Origin: Acinetobacter sp. P8-3-8
GTDB lineage: Bacteria; Pseudomonadota; Gammaproteobacteria; Pseudomonadales; Moraxellaceae
Direction of reading: 5' to 3'
DNA length: 38,828 nt
NCBI RefSeq assembly: GCF_000214135.1
Contig: NZ_AFIE01000034.1
Span: 1-38,828, forward strand
The notes beneath the pieces were generated by a model. That model was not told the DNA's origin, made no database searches, and saw only the letters and a list, made by a program, of their open reading frames with translations. Within the stretch, counting starts at the first letter, position 1. Every line of letters begins with the position of its first letter. The position numbers were made by a program, and so were the translations under genes. This document shows positions 9,580-18,895 of the stretch, piece by piece.

Positions 9580-10755
9580 ATGCAGGAAAAGGCTTATACA
9601 AAACAATTTATTGTGTTTTCCACACTTTATTACTTGGGGGTAAATTTATCCATCTTTATTATGCCCTTATATTTTAATGAGAATAATGCAGTAAAAAGTT
9701 ATGGACTGGCTTATGCAAGTATGTCTTTTGCAGGAATATTTGCAATATTTTTAGGTAGAATCGTAGATAAATTCAATTGGATCACCACACTTAGCTTGAG
9801 TATCGTTCTTTATGCTTTGGCGCTACTCGGTCGAGTCATTACCAATGAATATTTAGCTGTTTTAATTGCTTTTATTGCTGGGCTTTCAGCATCTACAGGT
9901 GTTTTAAGTCTAAAAAACTGGATGGCATATAGCACTCAAACGCATTTGACCAATCGTCTTGTGCTCTATCGTAGCTTAATTTTTCATTCAACCAATTTAT
10001 TCTCAATCGTTTTAGTATTAATACTTGCTTATATAACACCAAATAAAAACCATCTGTACTGGTCATTATTGATTGTGTCTGCAAGCATGGTTTTTATTTC
10101 ATGGCTATTCTTTTTAAAAATTAGACATAATTATCATATTGATCAGCATGAAAATAAAAAACTTTCCAAAATTAAATTTAATCCGATTGTTGTGCTGTTC
10201 TGTTTAAATATGATTTTTTCAGGATGCTATTCAGGTCTTATTAAACCTTACCTGATCCTTCTTTTCATCAAGAAAGGATTTTCTGACGAATATTCAATTT
10301 TCATCAATTTAATGATTGTTTTTTCACAAGTTATTTTCACCACCATAGTCATTAAAAAACTTAACTTCTTTTCAAAATCTCCAATCAAATTACTGATTAC
10401 TTTAGAAATCATCTTATTACTTAGCTATTTATTTATATATTTTGAATATTCTGAAATGAGTATTTTTGTACTGTTATTTATCTTTATTTTAAGAACTTTC
10501 CTATTATCTACCAGCACATGTACTGAAGAAATCATTCACATGCAATATATTTCAAGAGAGCAATTTGCATGAGTCTTTGGATTATTACTCACCTTGTACT
10601 TAATCGGTGATTCATTGGGCGCCTTTATTTCATCTTTAGTTTTTAATTATAATTACTTGTATATGTTTTTAATTTCAGCAGCTTTTATTTTACTCAATCT
10701 CATCGCATATATCTTACTGAGCTTTGCAGTAAAAAAGCACCATCAAATACAATAG
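9580..10755 (+). pseudogene. MFS transporter interrupted by an in-frame TGA
   Basis: The first 330 codons encode a polytopic major facilitator superfamily-like protein (N-terminal helix FIVFSTLYYLGVNLSIFIMP; loop GRIVDKF between helices 2 and 3, the usual MFS place for a basic motif). A TGA at 10570-10572 ends it after helix 10. The same frame then runs on for 60 sense codons to TAG at 10753-10755 and encodes two more good membrane helices (VFGLLLTLYLIGDSLGAF and YMFLISAAFILLNLIAYILL), giving the expected 12. One base change, TGG to TGA, explains it. The truncated protein would lack helices 11-12 and is probably non-functional unless the stop is read through. Its substrate is unknown. Confidence 0.85.
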
Positions 10756-10763
10756 TGCTTTTT
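10732..10763. terminator. Bidirectional terminator between the MFS gene and the serine hydrolase
   Basis: A 9-bp stem, AAAAAGCAC (10732-10740) with GTGCTTTTT (10755-10763), and a 14-nt loop carries A and T runs on both sides. It overlaps the distal stop codon of the full-length MFS frame, which supports 10755 as the ancestral gene end. Confidence 0.75.
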
Positions 10764-10818
10764 ACAGATAAATCATTTGATTGCTTTTAAATGAGCAGAA
10801 TCATTCAAATGAATATAA

Positions 10819-12084
10819 TCAAAACCAACCTTTACTGCCTTTAATCTCGGCATCTGCACAACGTAAAGTTTCTTGCGTTAAACCCCACAGACGATAATCA
10901 CCTGTAATTGAACCAATTTTAAAATTATGTGTATAAGCAAAACTTAATTCACGCTGTGGATCACACCAAGCCCCTGAACCATTATAACCAATGTGACCAA
11001 AGCCTTTTTTAGCACGTTTACCCATTGTAATAACACGGTGATAACCTAAGCGCCACTTCATCGGGATTGGCATCACACGATCACGTTTAATAGATTGAAT
11101 ACGACTTAATTCAGCAAAAATTTCAGGTTTAATGAGAACTTTCCCATTCCAAATACCATTATTTGCCATCATCGCATATATCTTTGCCAAACTATTTGCA
11201 GTAAAAACCCCATTGGCAGCAGGGATAATTGCTTGCAAGCCTTGATCACTAAAGAAGCTAAAATCACGCATGCCTTTTGGCACCATGGCATCTAAAAAGT
11301 CTTGTGGATTCTGACCACTTAATTCGATTACTTTATCTGAAAATGAAAATTTAGATTTACTTTTTGTTTTAGGTTTTTCAGTTTGAGTTTCTAACTTTTG
11401 TATAGCTTCAGCTTTAGGAATTAAACGCGCAACACGACCTAATTCAGATTCAGGAAGACCAAAATAAACACCATCTAGCTCAAGTGGTTCAACCAAATAT
11501 TTTTGCAATAAAGCTGCTAAAGGCTGCTGAGTTGCTTTTTCAAGCACGCCTCCCACTAACCAGCCAAATGTTAATGCTTGATAGGCAATATCTGTACCGA
11601 CTGGAAAACGTGGTGTTGCTTGCTCCATCACCTGTAACATGTGTTGCCAATCTACCATTTCAACCGCTTGATCAATCAAGTTGCGAATATCATATAGACC
11701 ACTTTGATGACTTAAAATATGACGCAAAGTCATACTTTCCTTACTATTTTGACCAAATTCAGGCCAAAAACTCACGATCGGCGTATCGTAATCTAAAAAA
11801 CCTTCACTCACGAGAATATGCGCTAAAGTTGCAATAATTCCTTTGCCTGTTGAATAACAAACCGATAAAGTTTGACTGTTCCATTGTTCAGAATCGGATT
11901 TTTTTCCTGTATAAATATCAACAACTTTCTCACCTTGAAAATAAACAGCTAAAGCAGCGCCACCTTGCTCTACTCGTCCATCTTGCAAACGACTAAATTG
12001 CTCAGCCAAGTCTTTAAATCGATGATCTACATAACCTTGATAATTTAGTTTATTCGCAAAAATAACGTCTTTTATACTGCTCAT
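10819..12084 (-). CDS. Serine hydrolase of the beta-lactamase / EstB (family VIII esterase) type
   Basis: This 421-aa protein has the class C beta-lactamase fold used by esterases. The SxxK motif is S78-T-G-K81, the Tyr motif is YQA at Tyr168 followed by GWLVGG, and a HIG motif (FGHIGYNG) sits near the C-terminus where KTG occurs in lactamases. There is no signal peptide, so it is intracellular, which argues against a beta-lactam resistance role and for ester hydrolysis. A Lys-rich insert (KPKTKSKSK, about 238-246) is unusual. It may be co-transcribed behind the MaoC gene but is separated from it by a terminator. Confidence 0.85.
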   Translation of the reverse strand: MSSIKDVIFANKLNYQGYVDHRFKDLAEQFSRLQDGRVEQGGAALAVYFQGEKVVDIYTGKKSDSEQWNSQTLSVCYSTGKGIIATLAHILVSEGFLDYDTPIVSFWPEFGQNSKESMTLRHILSHQSGLYDIRNLIDQAVEMVDWQHMLQVMEQATPRFPVGTDIAYQALTFGWLVGGVLEKATQQPLAALLQKYLVEPLELDGVYFGLPESELGRVARLIPKAEAIQKLETQTEKPKTKSKSKFSFSDKVIELSGQNPQDFLDAMVPKGMRDFSFFSDQGLQAIIPAANGVFTANSLAKIYAMMANNGIWNGKVLIKPEIFAELSRIQSIKRDRVMPIPMKWRLGYHRVITMGKRAKKGFGHIGYNGSGAWCDPQRELSFAYTHNFKIGSITGDYRLWGLTQETLRCADAEIKGSKGWF

Positions 12085-12130
12085 TTTCCTTCCCTATCTT
12101 ATCTCATTGTCATTGCTTTTCTTATTTTAT

Positions 12131-12159
12131 AAAAAAGCCCAAATCATCTCGATTTAGGC
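12131..12159 (-). terminator. Terminator after the MaoC-like gene
   Basis: On the minus strand GCCTAAATC pairs with GATTTGGGC (9 bp, one G-U) around a 5-nt loop, followed by a run of six T. It lies between the MaoC stop and the start of the serine hydrolase gene. Confidence 0.75.
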
Positions 12160-12177
12160 GCTCTATTCTATTTTAAT

Positions 12178-13032
12178 TTAAAGGGGTTTGACTATACCCG
12201 AAACATGCGGCTTATGTGATTTCTGATTTCGTATCAAGAAATCAGTTGCTTTACCCTCTTCAGCTGTTAAAAACTCAACTGTTGATGGTAAAAATATAGG
12301 TAATTTAAAAGCAACATCAACTTCATAAGCATCAGGCAAATTCAAACTTGCCAAAGCACGTGCCTTACTCCACATACCATGTGCAATTGCTTGTTTGAAA
12401 CCAAACGCTTTAGCCGTAACGGCATGGATATGGATCAAGTTAAAATCACCTGAAATTTTTGCATAACGGCGACCTGTATTTTCAGAAATATTCCACACAT
12501 CTTTGACTGAAAAATTAGGTTCTTTCTGATCTTTTGCCTTTTCTGTCGTTGAATTTGCTGTTTTTTGACGCGCTAAATAGGTCGTTACACCTTCAACCAC
12601 AACTGCATTGCCTACTTTTACAGTAGTAATAAAATCAAACTGCAAACCCTTATCATGTGGCTTTAATTCGCCAAATTTACATGACAATGTCAGTTGCTCA
12701 TTTACACCAACTTTACGTGTTTGTTTCACAATATTGCGAATATGAACCAAACCCAAAAGTGCAAACGGGAATGCTTCCGTTGTCATCATGCTCATTTGCA
12801 GACTTTGCGACAATACTGTTAAATAAATTGCTGGAATATAACCATTATTTTTAAAGCCACAAACTTCGTTATACGCTTTTAAATGATCAGCATCAACTTT
12901 AAAAGAATCCACCACATATTCAACTTGCGGTAGAACCTTTTCACCTTTCGGCTTTTTGAAAATAAGACCTTGAATAACTTTGGTATAAGCTAAATAAGGC
13001 TTTGGAAGTTGACTAAAATGGCGAGTATTCAT
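12178..13032 (-). CDS. MaoC-like hotdog dehydratase (HtdX-like 3-hydroxyacyl dehydratase)
   Basis: The 284-aa double-hotdog protein carries the hydratase motif in its C-terminal half: SGDFNLIHIH with Asp196 and His201, then a conserved AHGMWSKARAL. Such enzymes dehydrate or hydrate (3R)-hydroxyacyl-CoA or -ACP. The N-terminal half is a degenerate hotdog (FPFALLGLVHIRN). It lies downstream of the long FabG in the same orientation and opposite a thiolase, the arrangement of htdX-fabG4-fadA2 in mycobacteria. This suggests a reductase-dehydratase pair working on the same acyl chains. Gap to fabG is 158 nt, with a long hairpin in between. Confidence 0.85.
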   Translation of the reverse strand: MNTRHFSQLPKPYLAYTKVIQGLIFKKPKGEKVLPQVEYVVDSFKVDADHLKAYNEVCGFKNNGYIPAIYLTVLSQSLQMSMMTTEAFPFALLGLVHIRNIVKQTRKVGVNEQLTLSCKFGELKPHDKGLQFDFITTVKVGNAVVVEGVTTYLARQKTANSTTEKAKDQKEPNFSVKDVWNISENTGRRYAKISGDFNLIHIHAVTAKAFGFKQAIAHGMWSKARALASLNLPDAYEVDVAFKLPIFLPSTVEFLTAEEGKATDFLIRNQKSHKPHVSGIVKPL

Positions 13033-13091
13033 ACTAAACCTTTAAATATTTATCGTTATTAAAAAGTAGCTTCTCAATAAAGAAAATGTCA

Positions 13092-13137
13092 GGAAGTTTT
13101 TACAGTTAGAATCATCTAAATACAAAAACTTCCTGCC
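13092..13137. terminator. Long hairpin between fabG and the MaoC gene
   Basis: A perfect 12-bp inverted repeat (CAGGAAGTTTTT at 13092-13103 with its complement at 13126-13137) encloses a smaller stem (TTAGA / TCTAA). No T run follows on either strand, so it may be a partial attenuator or an RNA-stability element rather than a clean terminator. Confidence 0.5.
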
Positions 13138-13190
13138 TTTACCCTGCTTGGACGATAGTAAAACTCAAGCAGAAGTACTTTTCATTTTAC

Positions 13191-14582
13191 TTATGCACCC
13201 AACAAGCTTTGGCCACAAACACGGACAACATTACCATTTAAACCTGTAGATGCTGTAGATGCAAATAAAGCAATTGTTTCAGCAACATCGACGGGTAAGC
13301 CACCTTGACTCATAGAGTTCATACGACGACCAGCTTCACGGATTGCAAAAGGAATCGCAGCAGTCATTTGAGTTTCGATGAAACCAGGTGCAACAGCGTT
13401 AATGGTAATACCATCTTTTAATACAGGTGCAGTAAATTTCACTAAACCAATCACGCCAGCTTTAGACGTTGCATAATTTGTTTGACCTAAATTACCTGCA
13501 ATACCTGAGATTGAAGATACGCAAACAATACGACCATTGGCATTTAAACCATTATTTGACAATAAATAATCGTTAATACGTTCAGCAGCAGACAAGTTAA
13601 TGTTAATCACAAGATCCCACATTTCAGACTTCATATTTGCCAAAGTCTTGTCACGAGTAATCCCTGCGTTATGAACGATGATGTCTAAACCACCTTGTGC
13701 CGCAGCAGCAGCTTTGATTTTTTCACCTGCATCCGCAGCAGTAATATCAATTGCTAAAGTTGAACCACCGATTTCAGCAGCAACACGATCAAGATCAGCT
13801 TGTTGTGGTGGAACATCTAAACAAATTACATGCGCGCCATCACGTGCCAATACATGTGCAATTGCTTCACCAATACCACGGCTCGCACCTGTAACCAAAG
13901 CAGTTTTGCCTGCAAGTGGTTTAGCCCAATCGACATCAACAACTGTAGCCTTAGATACACGAATCACTTGACCCGATACATAAGCAGAACGTGGAGATAA
14001 TGCAAAACGTAATGAAGATTCTAAGTTTTGAGCAGCATCTGCATCAACAAGGATCAAATCTGCTGCAATCCCTTTTTTAAACTCTTTACCAACAGACTTA
14101 ACAAAACCTTCCAAACCACGTTGAGCAATCGCTTGTTTGATTGTTGGCGCTGTTTCTGGCGTTAAACCGACAACAATGACACGACCAGACGTTGCAATTT
14201 GACGTGCGATTGGGCTGAAGAATTTGTGTAATTCATTCAGTTGTTCAGAGCTTTCAATACCAGAAGCATCAAAAACAACTGCTTTAAATTTAGACTCTTT
14301 ATCACCTTCATTGAAAGCGCTGACATTCAAACCTGATTTTGCAGCAGCTTGCTGTAGTTCAGCATTGTTACCTGCATAAGTATTTGCATGAATATTACTT
14401 AAAACTTGAGCAATCTCACCTGTAAACTTACTGTTTGGTGCAGCACCCAATAAAACAGCGCCTTTTACAACAGGCGTTGCTGACTCAAAACGGTCTAATT
14501 GAATTGGAGATGGTAAACCTAGGTTTTTAATTACAAATTTACCAATTGGAGATTTTGCAAAAGTTTGGTATTGATCAGACAT
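13191..14582 (-). CDS. High-molecular-weight 3-oxoacyl reductase (FabG4-like SDR)
   Basis: At 463 aa this is nearly twice the size of ordinary FabG. Residues 1-210 form an N-terminal flavodoxin-like domain (AVLLGAAPNSKF, RVIVVGLTPET) without obvious cofactor motifs. Residues 222-463 are a complete SDR: TGASRGIG (231-238), HNAG, catalytic Ser357, Tyr370 and Lys374, and the VAPGFIETQM loop. It should reduce 3-oxoacyl-CoA or -ACP. The mycobacterial homologue FabG4 is NADH-dependent and prefers CoA substrates; applying that here is inference. It is divergent from the thiolase gene at 14822 across a 239-bp intergenic region. Confidence 0.9.
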   Translation of the reverse strand: MSDQYQTFAKSPIGKFVIKNLGLPSPIQLDRFESATPVVKGAVLLGAAPNSKFTGEIAQVLSNIHANTYAGNNAELQQAAAKSGLNVSAFNEGDKESKFKAVVFDASGIESSEQLNELHKFFSPIARQIATSGRVIVVGLTPETAPTIKQAIAQRGLEGFVKSVGKEFKKGIAADLILVDADAAQNLESSLRFALSPRSAYVSGQVIRVSKATVVDVDWAKPLAGKTALVTGASRGIGEAIAHVLARDGAHVICLDVPPQQADLDRVAAEIGGSTLAIDITAADAGEKIKAAAAAQGGLDIIVHNAGITRDKTLANMKSEMWDLVININLSAAERINDYLLSNNGLNANGRIVCVSSISGIAGNLGQTNYATSKAGVIGLVKFTAPVLKDGITINAVAPGFIETQMTAAIPFAIREAGRRMNSMSQGGLPVDVAETIALFASTASTGLNGNVVRVCGQSLLGA

Positions 14583-14821
14583 GATTATTATCTCTATAAC
14601 AAATTAGTTTTGTACGGCTCTTAAGGTATCTTTTAACTTTAATACAATCTCAGATACTTATAATATAAAGACCCATAACTTTCAGGTAAATCATACTTGA
14701 GTTACAATAATGTTGACTTGACCTGAAACAATCCTCAAATGTCATTATAGTCAATTCAGCACATTATTGATTATGTTAATGTAAGCATTAAGAAGATTAT
14801 CCACATGCTTGGAAAAGCCTT

Positions 14822-16354
14822 ATGAGCAAAACAACTCAAGAAAATCCAACAGTAGAGAATTCTACAAAAGAAACTGTGTCAAATACATCAAAAACTCGTA
14901 CACGCACGAGTAGCGCTAATCGCACTGTTTCAAATGCAACAAATAGCACAAAAAAGCCAAGTACTCCTACGGCTTCTACTACACGTAGAAAAAGTGCGCC
15001 GACAAAAAAAGCTGAAATATCTTCAACGTCGAAAACACAAACTTCTGGTCAACAGGACAAAAATATGAGTCAAAATACTGTTCGTCGCGTAGCAATCATC
15101 GGTGGTAACCGTATTCCTTTTGCACGTTCAAATGGTCCTTACTTCAAAGCATCTAACAGCGATATGCTTACCGCTGCGTTAAATGGTCTTGTAGAGCGTT
15201 ATAACCTTCAAGGTCAACGCTTAGGTGAAGTTGTTGCAGGTGCTGTACTTAAACACAGCCGTGACTTCAACATGACGCGTGAATGTGTACTAGACACTCA
15301 ACTTTCTCCAGACACTCCTGCTTATGATGTTCAACAAGCGTGTGCAACCGGTTTACAAGCTGCTTTCCTTGTAGGAAATAAAATTGCATTGGGTCAAATC
15401 GAAGTCGGTATCGCTGGTGGTGTAGATACAACTTCAGATGCGCCTATCGCACTGGGTGATGGTATCCGTAAAGCATTACTTGAGTTGAATATTGCAAAAA
15501 CGGGTAAAGACCGTTTAAAAGCACTTTCTAAAATCAATGTAAAAGATTTAATGGATGCACCTAAAAATGGTGAGCCACGTACTGGTTTATCAATGGGTGA
15601 TCATCAAGCGATTACTGCTTTAGAATGGGGTATTGCTCGCGAAGCTCAAGACGAACTTGCAGCATCTTCACACCAAAAAATGGCTAAGGCATACGAAGAA
15701 GGTTTCTTCGATGATCTTATGACACCATTCCTAGGTTTGACTAAAGACAATAACCTACGTCCAGATTCTTCTGTAGAAAAATTAGCAAAACTTAAACCAG
15801 TTTTTGGTAAAGGTGAAACTGCAACAATGACTGCAGGTAACTCTACGCCATTAACAGATGGTGCATCTGTTACCCTACTTGCTTCTGAAGAATGGGCAAA
15901 AGCAAATGGTCATGAAGTTTTAGCATATTTAGCATATAGCGAAACTGCTGCTGTTGACTTCATTGGTAAAGATGGTCCAAAAGAAGGTTTATTGATGGCG
16001 CCTGCTTATGCAGTTCCACGTATGCTTGAGCGTGCTGGTCTTACACTTCAAGATTTTGATTTCTACGAAATCCATGAAGCGTTTGCATCACAAGTGCTTT
16101 CTACTCTTAAAGCATGGGAAGATCCTAAATTCTGTAAAGAACGTTTAGGTTTAGATGCACCATTAGGTTCAATTGACCGTTCTAAATTAAACGTTAAAGG
16201 TTCTTCTTTAGCTGCTGGTCACCCATTCGCTGCAACAGGTGGTCGTATTCTTGCTACTGCTGCAAAACTTTTAAATGAAAAAGGTTCAGGCCGTGCATTG
16301 ATCTCGATCTGTGCTGCTGGTGGTCAAGGTGTTGTTGCGATTGTAGAAAAATAA
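14822..16354 (+). CDS. Acetyl-CoA C-acyltransferase (FadI/FadA2-type thiolase) with a basic N-terminal tail
   Basis: The catalytic part (about residues 88-510) is a full thiolase: acylated Cys174 in QQACATGLQ, GEGETATMTAGNS-like segment near 335, GHPFAATGGR with the catalytic His, and CAAGGQG with the second Cys. It makes or cleaves 3-ketoacyl-CoA. The first 81 residues are low-complexity, rich in Ser, Thr, Lys and Arg with AT-hook/phasin-like blocks (SAPTKKAE), and are not part of the fold. Met82 (15065) could be the start of the usual enzyme, but it lacks a clear ribosome site, while the upstream frame is open and unbroken. It is divergent from fabG4 and ends in a strong terminator. Confidence 0.9.
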   Translation: MSKTTQENPTVENSTKETVSNTSKTRTRTSSANRTVSNATNSTKKPSTPTASTTRRKSAPTKKAEISSTSKTQTSGQQDKNMSQNTVRRVAIIGGNRIPFARSNGPYFKASNSDMLTAALNGLVERYNLQGQRLGEVVAGAVLKHSRDFNMTRECVLDTQLSPDTPAYDVQQACATGLQAAFLVGNKIALGQIEVGIAGGVDTTSDAPIALGDGIRKALLELNIAKTGKDRLKALSKINVKDLMDAPKNGEPRTGLSMGDHQAITALEWGIAREAQDELAASSHQKMAKAYEEGFFDDLMTPFLGLTKDNNLRPDSSVEKLAKLKPVFGKGETATMTAGNSTPLTDGASVTLLASEEWAKANGHEVLAYLAYSETAAVDFIGKDGPKEGLLMAPAYAVPRMLERAGLTLQDFDFYEIHEAFASQVLSTLKAWEDPKFCKERLGLDAPLGSIDRSKLNVKGSSLAAGHPFAATGGRILATAAKLLNEKGSGRALISICAAGGQGVVAIVEK

Positions 16355-16376
16355 GTTTTCCTACATCCATTTAAAT

Positions 16377-16413
16377 AAAAAGCATCCTTAGCGTAATCTA
16401 AGGGTGCTTTTTT
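16377..16413 (+). terminator. Intrinsic terminator after the thiolase gene
   Basis: A 15-bp stem with one wobble pair (AAAAAGCATCCTTAG with CTAAGGGTGCTTTTT) and a 6-nt loop ends in a T run. Confidence 0.93.
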
Positions 16414-16526
16414 AATGTATTTATAAATTGAATCATAAACTAAATATCAGAACAAAAATAAAATAGTTTGAAAATCCACACCCCATAAAACCTACTAAGC
16501 ATATGTTTTTAAAATAAAAATAATTT

Positions 16527-16543
16527 GGTAGGTTTTTAGTAGG
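16527..16543 (+). promoter_or_regulatory. Direct repeat with 11-bp period upstream of the Fe-ADH
   Basis: GGTAGG at 16527 and AGTAGG at 16538 are spaced exactly 11 bp, separated by a T run. An inverted copy (CCTACT, 16491-16496) lies 30 bp upstream. The same layout, in opposite orientation, occurs before the aldehyde dehydrogenase gene at 22340. I propose it as a binding site for the GAF-type regulator encoded at 20933-22123; this is inference from the sequence match and locus. Confidence 0.5.
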
Positions 16544-16580
16544 TATCTCCAAACCCTGCGAACGACAATACTCAATCTCA

Positions 16581-16595
16581 AGGTGAATATCACCT
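16581..16595. promoter_or_regulatory. Inverted repeat in the Fe-ADH leader
   Basis: AGGTGA-ATA-TCACCT is a perfect 6-bp inverted repeat with 3-nt spacer, 44 bp before the ATG. It is a possible operator or leader hairpin. Confidence 0.4.
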
Positions 16596-16638
16596 GTCGG
16601 GATTACAACATAACAATGATGGTAGAAGGAATCGCACC

Positions 16639-17811
16639 ATGGCTTTTAAAAATATTGCAGATCAAACGAACGGTTTTTATATTCCTTGTGTATCACTTTT
16701 TGGGCCGGGTTGTGCCAAAGAAGTTGGAATTAAAGCACAAAATTTAGGCGCAAAAAAAGCACTGATCGTCACAGATGCAGGTCTTTTCAAATTTGGCGTT
16801 GCCGACATTATTGTCGGTTATTTAAAAGACGCTGGTGTAGACAGCCATGTCTTTGCAGGCGCAGAGCCAAACCCTACAGATATCAACGTACACAATGGCG
16901 TCAAAGCCTATGATGATCATGGTTGTGACTTTATCGTTTCGCTTGGCGGTGGTTCATCACATGACTGCGCCAAAGGGATTGGTCTAGTCACAGCAGGTGG
17001 CGGACATATACGTGATTATGAAGGTATTGATCAAAGTAAAGTACCAATGACGCCATTGGTCGCGATCAATACAACTGCGGGTACAGCATCAGAAATGACA
17101 CGTTTCTGTATCATCACCAATACAGATACACATGTAAAAATGGCGATTGTCGATTGGCGTTGTACACCTCTCGTTGCAATTGATGACCCTAAACTCATGA
17201 TTGCAAAACCTGCTGCGCTGACTGCTGCAACAGGTATGGACGCTTTAACACATGCCGTGGAAGCTTATGTATCAACAGCAGCAAACCCAATTACAGATGC
17301 ATGTGCTGAAAAAGCCATTAGCATGATCAGCGAATGGTTAAGCCCTGCTGTTGCTAATGGAGAAAATATTGAAGCACGTGATGCTATGGCATATGCACAA
17401 TATTTAGCAGGTATGGCATTTAACAATGCATCATTAGGCTATGTACATGCGATGGCACATCAACTTGGCGGTTTCTATAACCTTCCACACGGTGTTTGTA
17501 ATGCAATCTTATTACCACATGTCTGTGAGTTTAATTTGATTGCATGTCCAGATCGTTATGCAAAAATTGCTCAGCTCATGGGGGTTAATACTGAAGGTTT
17601 AACGGTCACTGAAGCTGCATATTCTGCTATTGCTGCAATTCGTGAATTATCTGCTTCAATTGGTATTCCTTCAGGACTTGCTGAACTCGGCGTAAAAGCT
17701 GAAGACCATGCTGTGATGACCAGTAATGCACAAAAAGATGCGTGCATGTTGACCAATCCACGTAAAGCTACTGATGCTCAAGTGATTGGTATTTTTGAAG
17801 CAGCAATGTAA
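16639..17811 (+). CDS. Iron-containing alcohol dehydrogenase, AdhB/YiaY type
   Basis: This 390-aa protein closely follows the Zymomonas AdhB / E. coli YiaY subfamily in order and wording of its motifs: SLGGGSSHDCAK (101-112), INTTAGTASEMTRFCIIT, TGMDALTHAVEAY, and AMAHQLGGFYNLPHGVCNA. Metal ligands are Asp201, His205, His270 and His284. It oxidises ethanol or similar short alcohols to aldehydes with NAD. An aldehyde dehydrogenase and a GAF-type regulator nearby make a two-step ethanol-to-acetate route likely. The first residues (MAFKNIADQTNGFYIP) match the family start. Confidence 0.92.
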   Translation: MAFKNIADQTNGFYIPCVSLFGPGCAKEVGIKAQNLGAKKALIVTDAGLFKFGVADIIVGYLKDAGVDSHVFAGAEPNPTDINVHNGVKAYDDHGCDFIVSLGGGSSHDCAKGIGLVTAGGGHIRDYEGIDQSKVPMTPLVAINTTAGTASEMTRFCIITNTDTHVKMAIVDWRCTPLVAIDDPKLMIAKPAALTAATGMDALTHAVEAYVSTAANPITDACAEKAISMISEWLSPAVANGENIEARDAMAYAQYLAGMAFNNASLGYVHAMAHQLGGFYNLPHGVCNAILLPHVCEFNLIACPDRYAKIAQLMGVNTEGLTVTEAAYSAIAAIRELSASIGIPSGLAELGVKAEDHAVMTSNAQKDACMLTNPRKATDAQVIGIFEAAM

Positions 17812-17843
17812 ATCCTTCCAAGCTTCCTTGTTTACTGCAACTT

Positions 17844-17873
17844 AGGAATATTATTTCGGTAATATTCCTTTTT
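17844..17873 (+). terminator. Intrinsic terminator after the AdhB/YiaY-type gene
   Basis: A 10-bp perfect stem (AGGAATATTA / TAATATTCCT) with loop TTTCGG is followed by T-rich sequence. Confidence 0.88.
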
Positions 17874-18064
17874 ATTTTTCCTTCTTTTTTATTACTTATA
17901 ATTTGAATTTTCAGATGAACAATAACAAAAATATTTTTAAATCAGTTAAATACGAAAGCATTTTGTCTTCGACTAAGCAAAATTAAGAATAAATATTGAC
18001 AATTCATATTGTCTAAATGAAAATCAAGCATCTTATTTAAAATAAAATGCATGGTATCTTTCAA

Positions 18065-18895
18065 ATGAAAACAATTATTATCACAGGTGCCAATACTGGC
18101 ATTGGTTTAGCCACAGCTAAAGAATTTATCAAAGATGGACACCATGTCATTATTGCTTGTCGAAATGTACAGAAGGCTCAACAAGCCAAACAACAGTTGG
18201 AAAGTTTCGGCACAGGCAAAGTTGACATTATCCAGCTGGATCTTAATAGTTTAGAAAATGTCAATCAAGCTGCCAATTCCCTTATTGAAAACTATGAAAA
18301 AATTGATGTATTAGTCAACAATGCTGGGCTCATGACACCAACACTTGAAGCCACAGAAGAAGGCTATGAAAAACAATTTGGCGTAAATTATTTGGCGCAT
18401 TTTTTATGGACAATCAAACTTTTGCCTCTTGTGCAAAAGGCAGAACGTGGGCGAATTATTCATCTTGCGTCGATGATGCATCTACTAGGTTCCATTAAAC
18501 CTGAGATTTTCAAAGCTGACCAAGTCAAGCAATACAATGGTGTACGCAGCTATGGCAACAGCAAATTAGCAAATCTTTTGTTTAGCAATGCATTGGCTGA
18601 AAAGTTACAAAATACACCAGTCACCAGTAATGCTTTACACCCGGGTGGTGTAGATTCTGAAATTTATCGTGAATTACCTAAATACCAATATAAAGTGATT
18701 AAATTATTTTTAATCCCACCCTCTAAACCTGCTCAATTGATCAAAAAAATTGCTTTTGATCCAAGTTGGAACAGTAAAAATGGCGATTATGTGAGTTTAC
18801 AAACGCCTGCTATAAAATCTGCTAAAGCCAAAGATATGCAATTAGCACGCAATTTATATGAACAATCTTTAGCCTTGGTACAACATTATCTTTAA
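18065..18895 (+). CDS. Short-chain dehydrogenase/reductase, tandem copy 1
   Basis: A classical-fold SDR of 276 aa from the preferred start. It has the cofactor motif TGANTGIG, the CRN segment typical of retinol-dehydrogenase/WW-oxidoreductase-like SDRs, NNAG, catalytic Ser and the YGNSK motif with Tyr and Lys, then ALHPGGVDSE. It should be an NADP-linked alcohol/carbonyl oxidoreductase. Start at ATG 18065 (MKTIIITG) matches the tandem copy; an ATG at 18047 adds six residues and has no better ribosome site. It is clearly paralogous to the gene at 19064 along its full length. Confidence 0.88.
   Translation: MKTIIITGANTGIGLATAKEFIKDGHHVIIACRNVQKAQQAKQQLESFGTGKVDIIQLDLNSLENVNQAANSLIENYEKIDVLVNNAGLMTPTLEATEEGYEKQFGVNYLAHFLWTIKLLPLVQKAERGRIIHLASMMHLLGSIKPEIFKADQVKQYNGVRSYGNSKLANLLFSNALAEKLQNTPVTSNALHPGGVDSEIYRELPKYQYKVIKLFLIPPSKPAQLIKKIAFDPSWNSKNGDYVSLQTPAIKSAKAKDMQLARNLYEQSLALVQHYL

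Noticed and set aside
10819-12084. Beta-lactamase resistance gene
   Set aside because: It has SxxK and the lactamase fold but no signal peptide and an HIG rather than KTG motif; an intracellular esterase is more likely.
13678-13971. Open frame on the plus strand inside the long FabG gene
   Set aside because: It is antisense to the SDR domain; its Ala/Ser-rich content is an artefact of the complementary codons.
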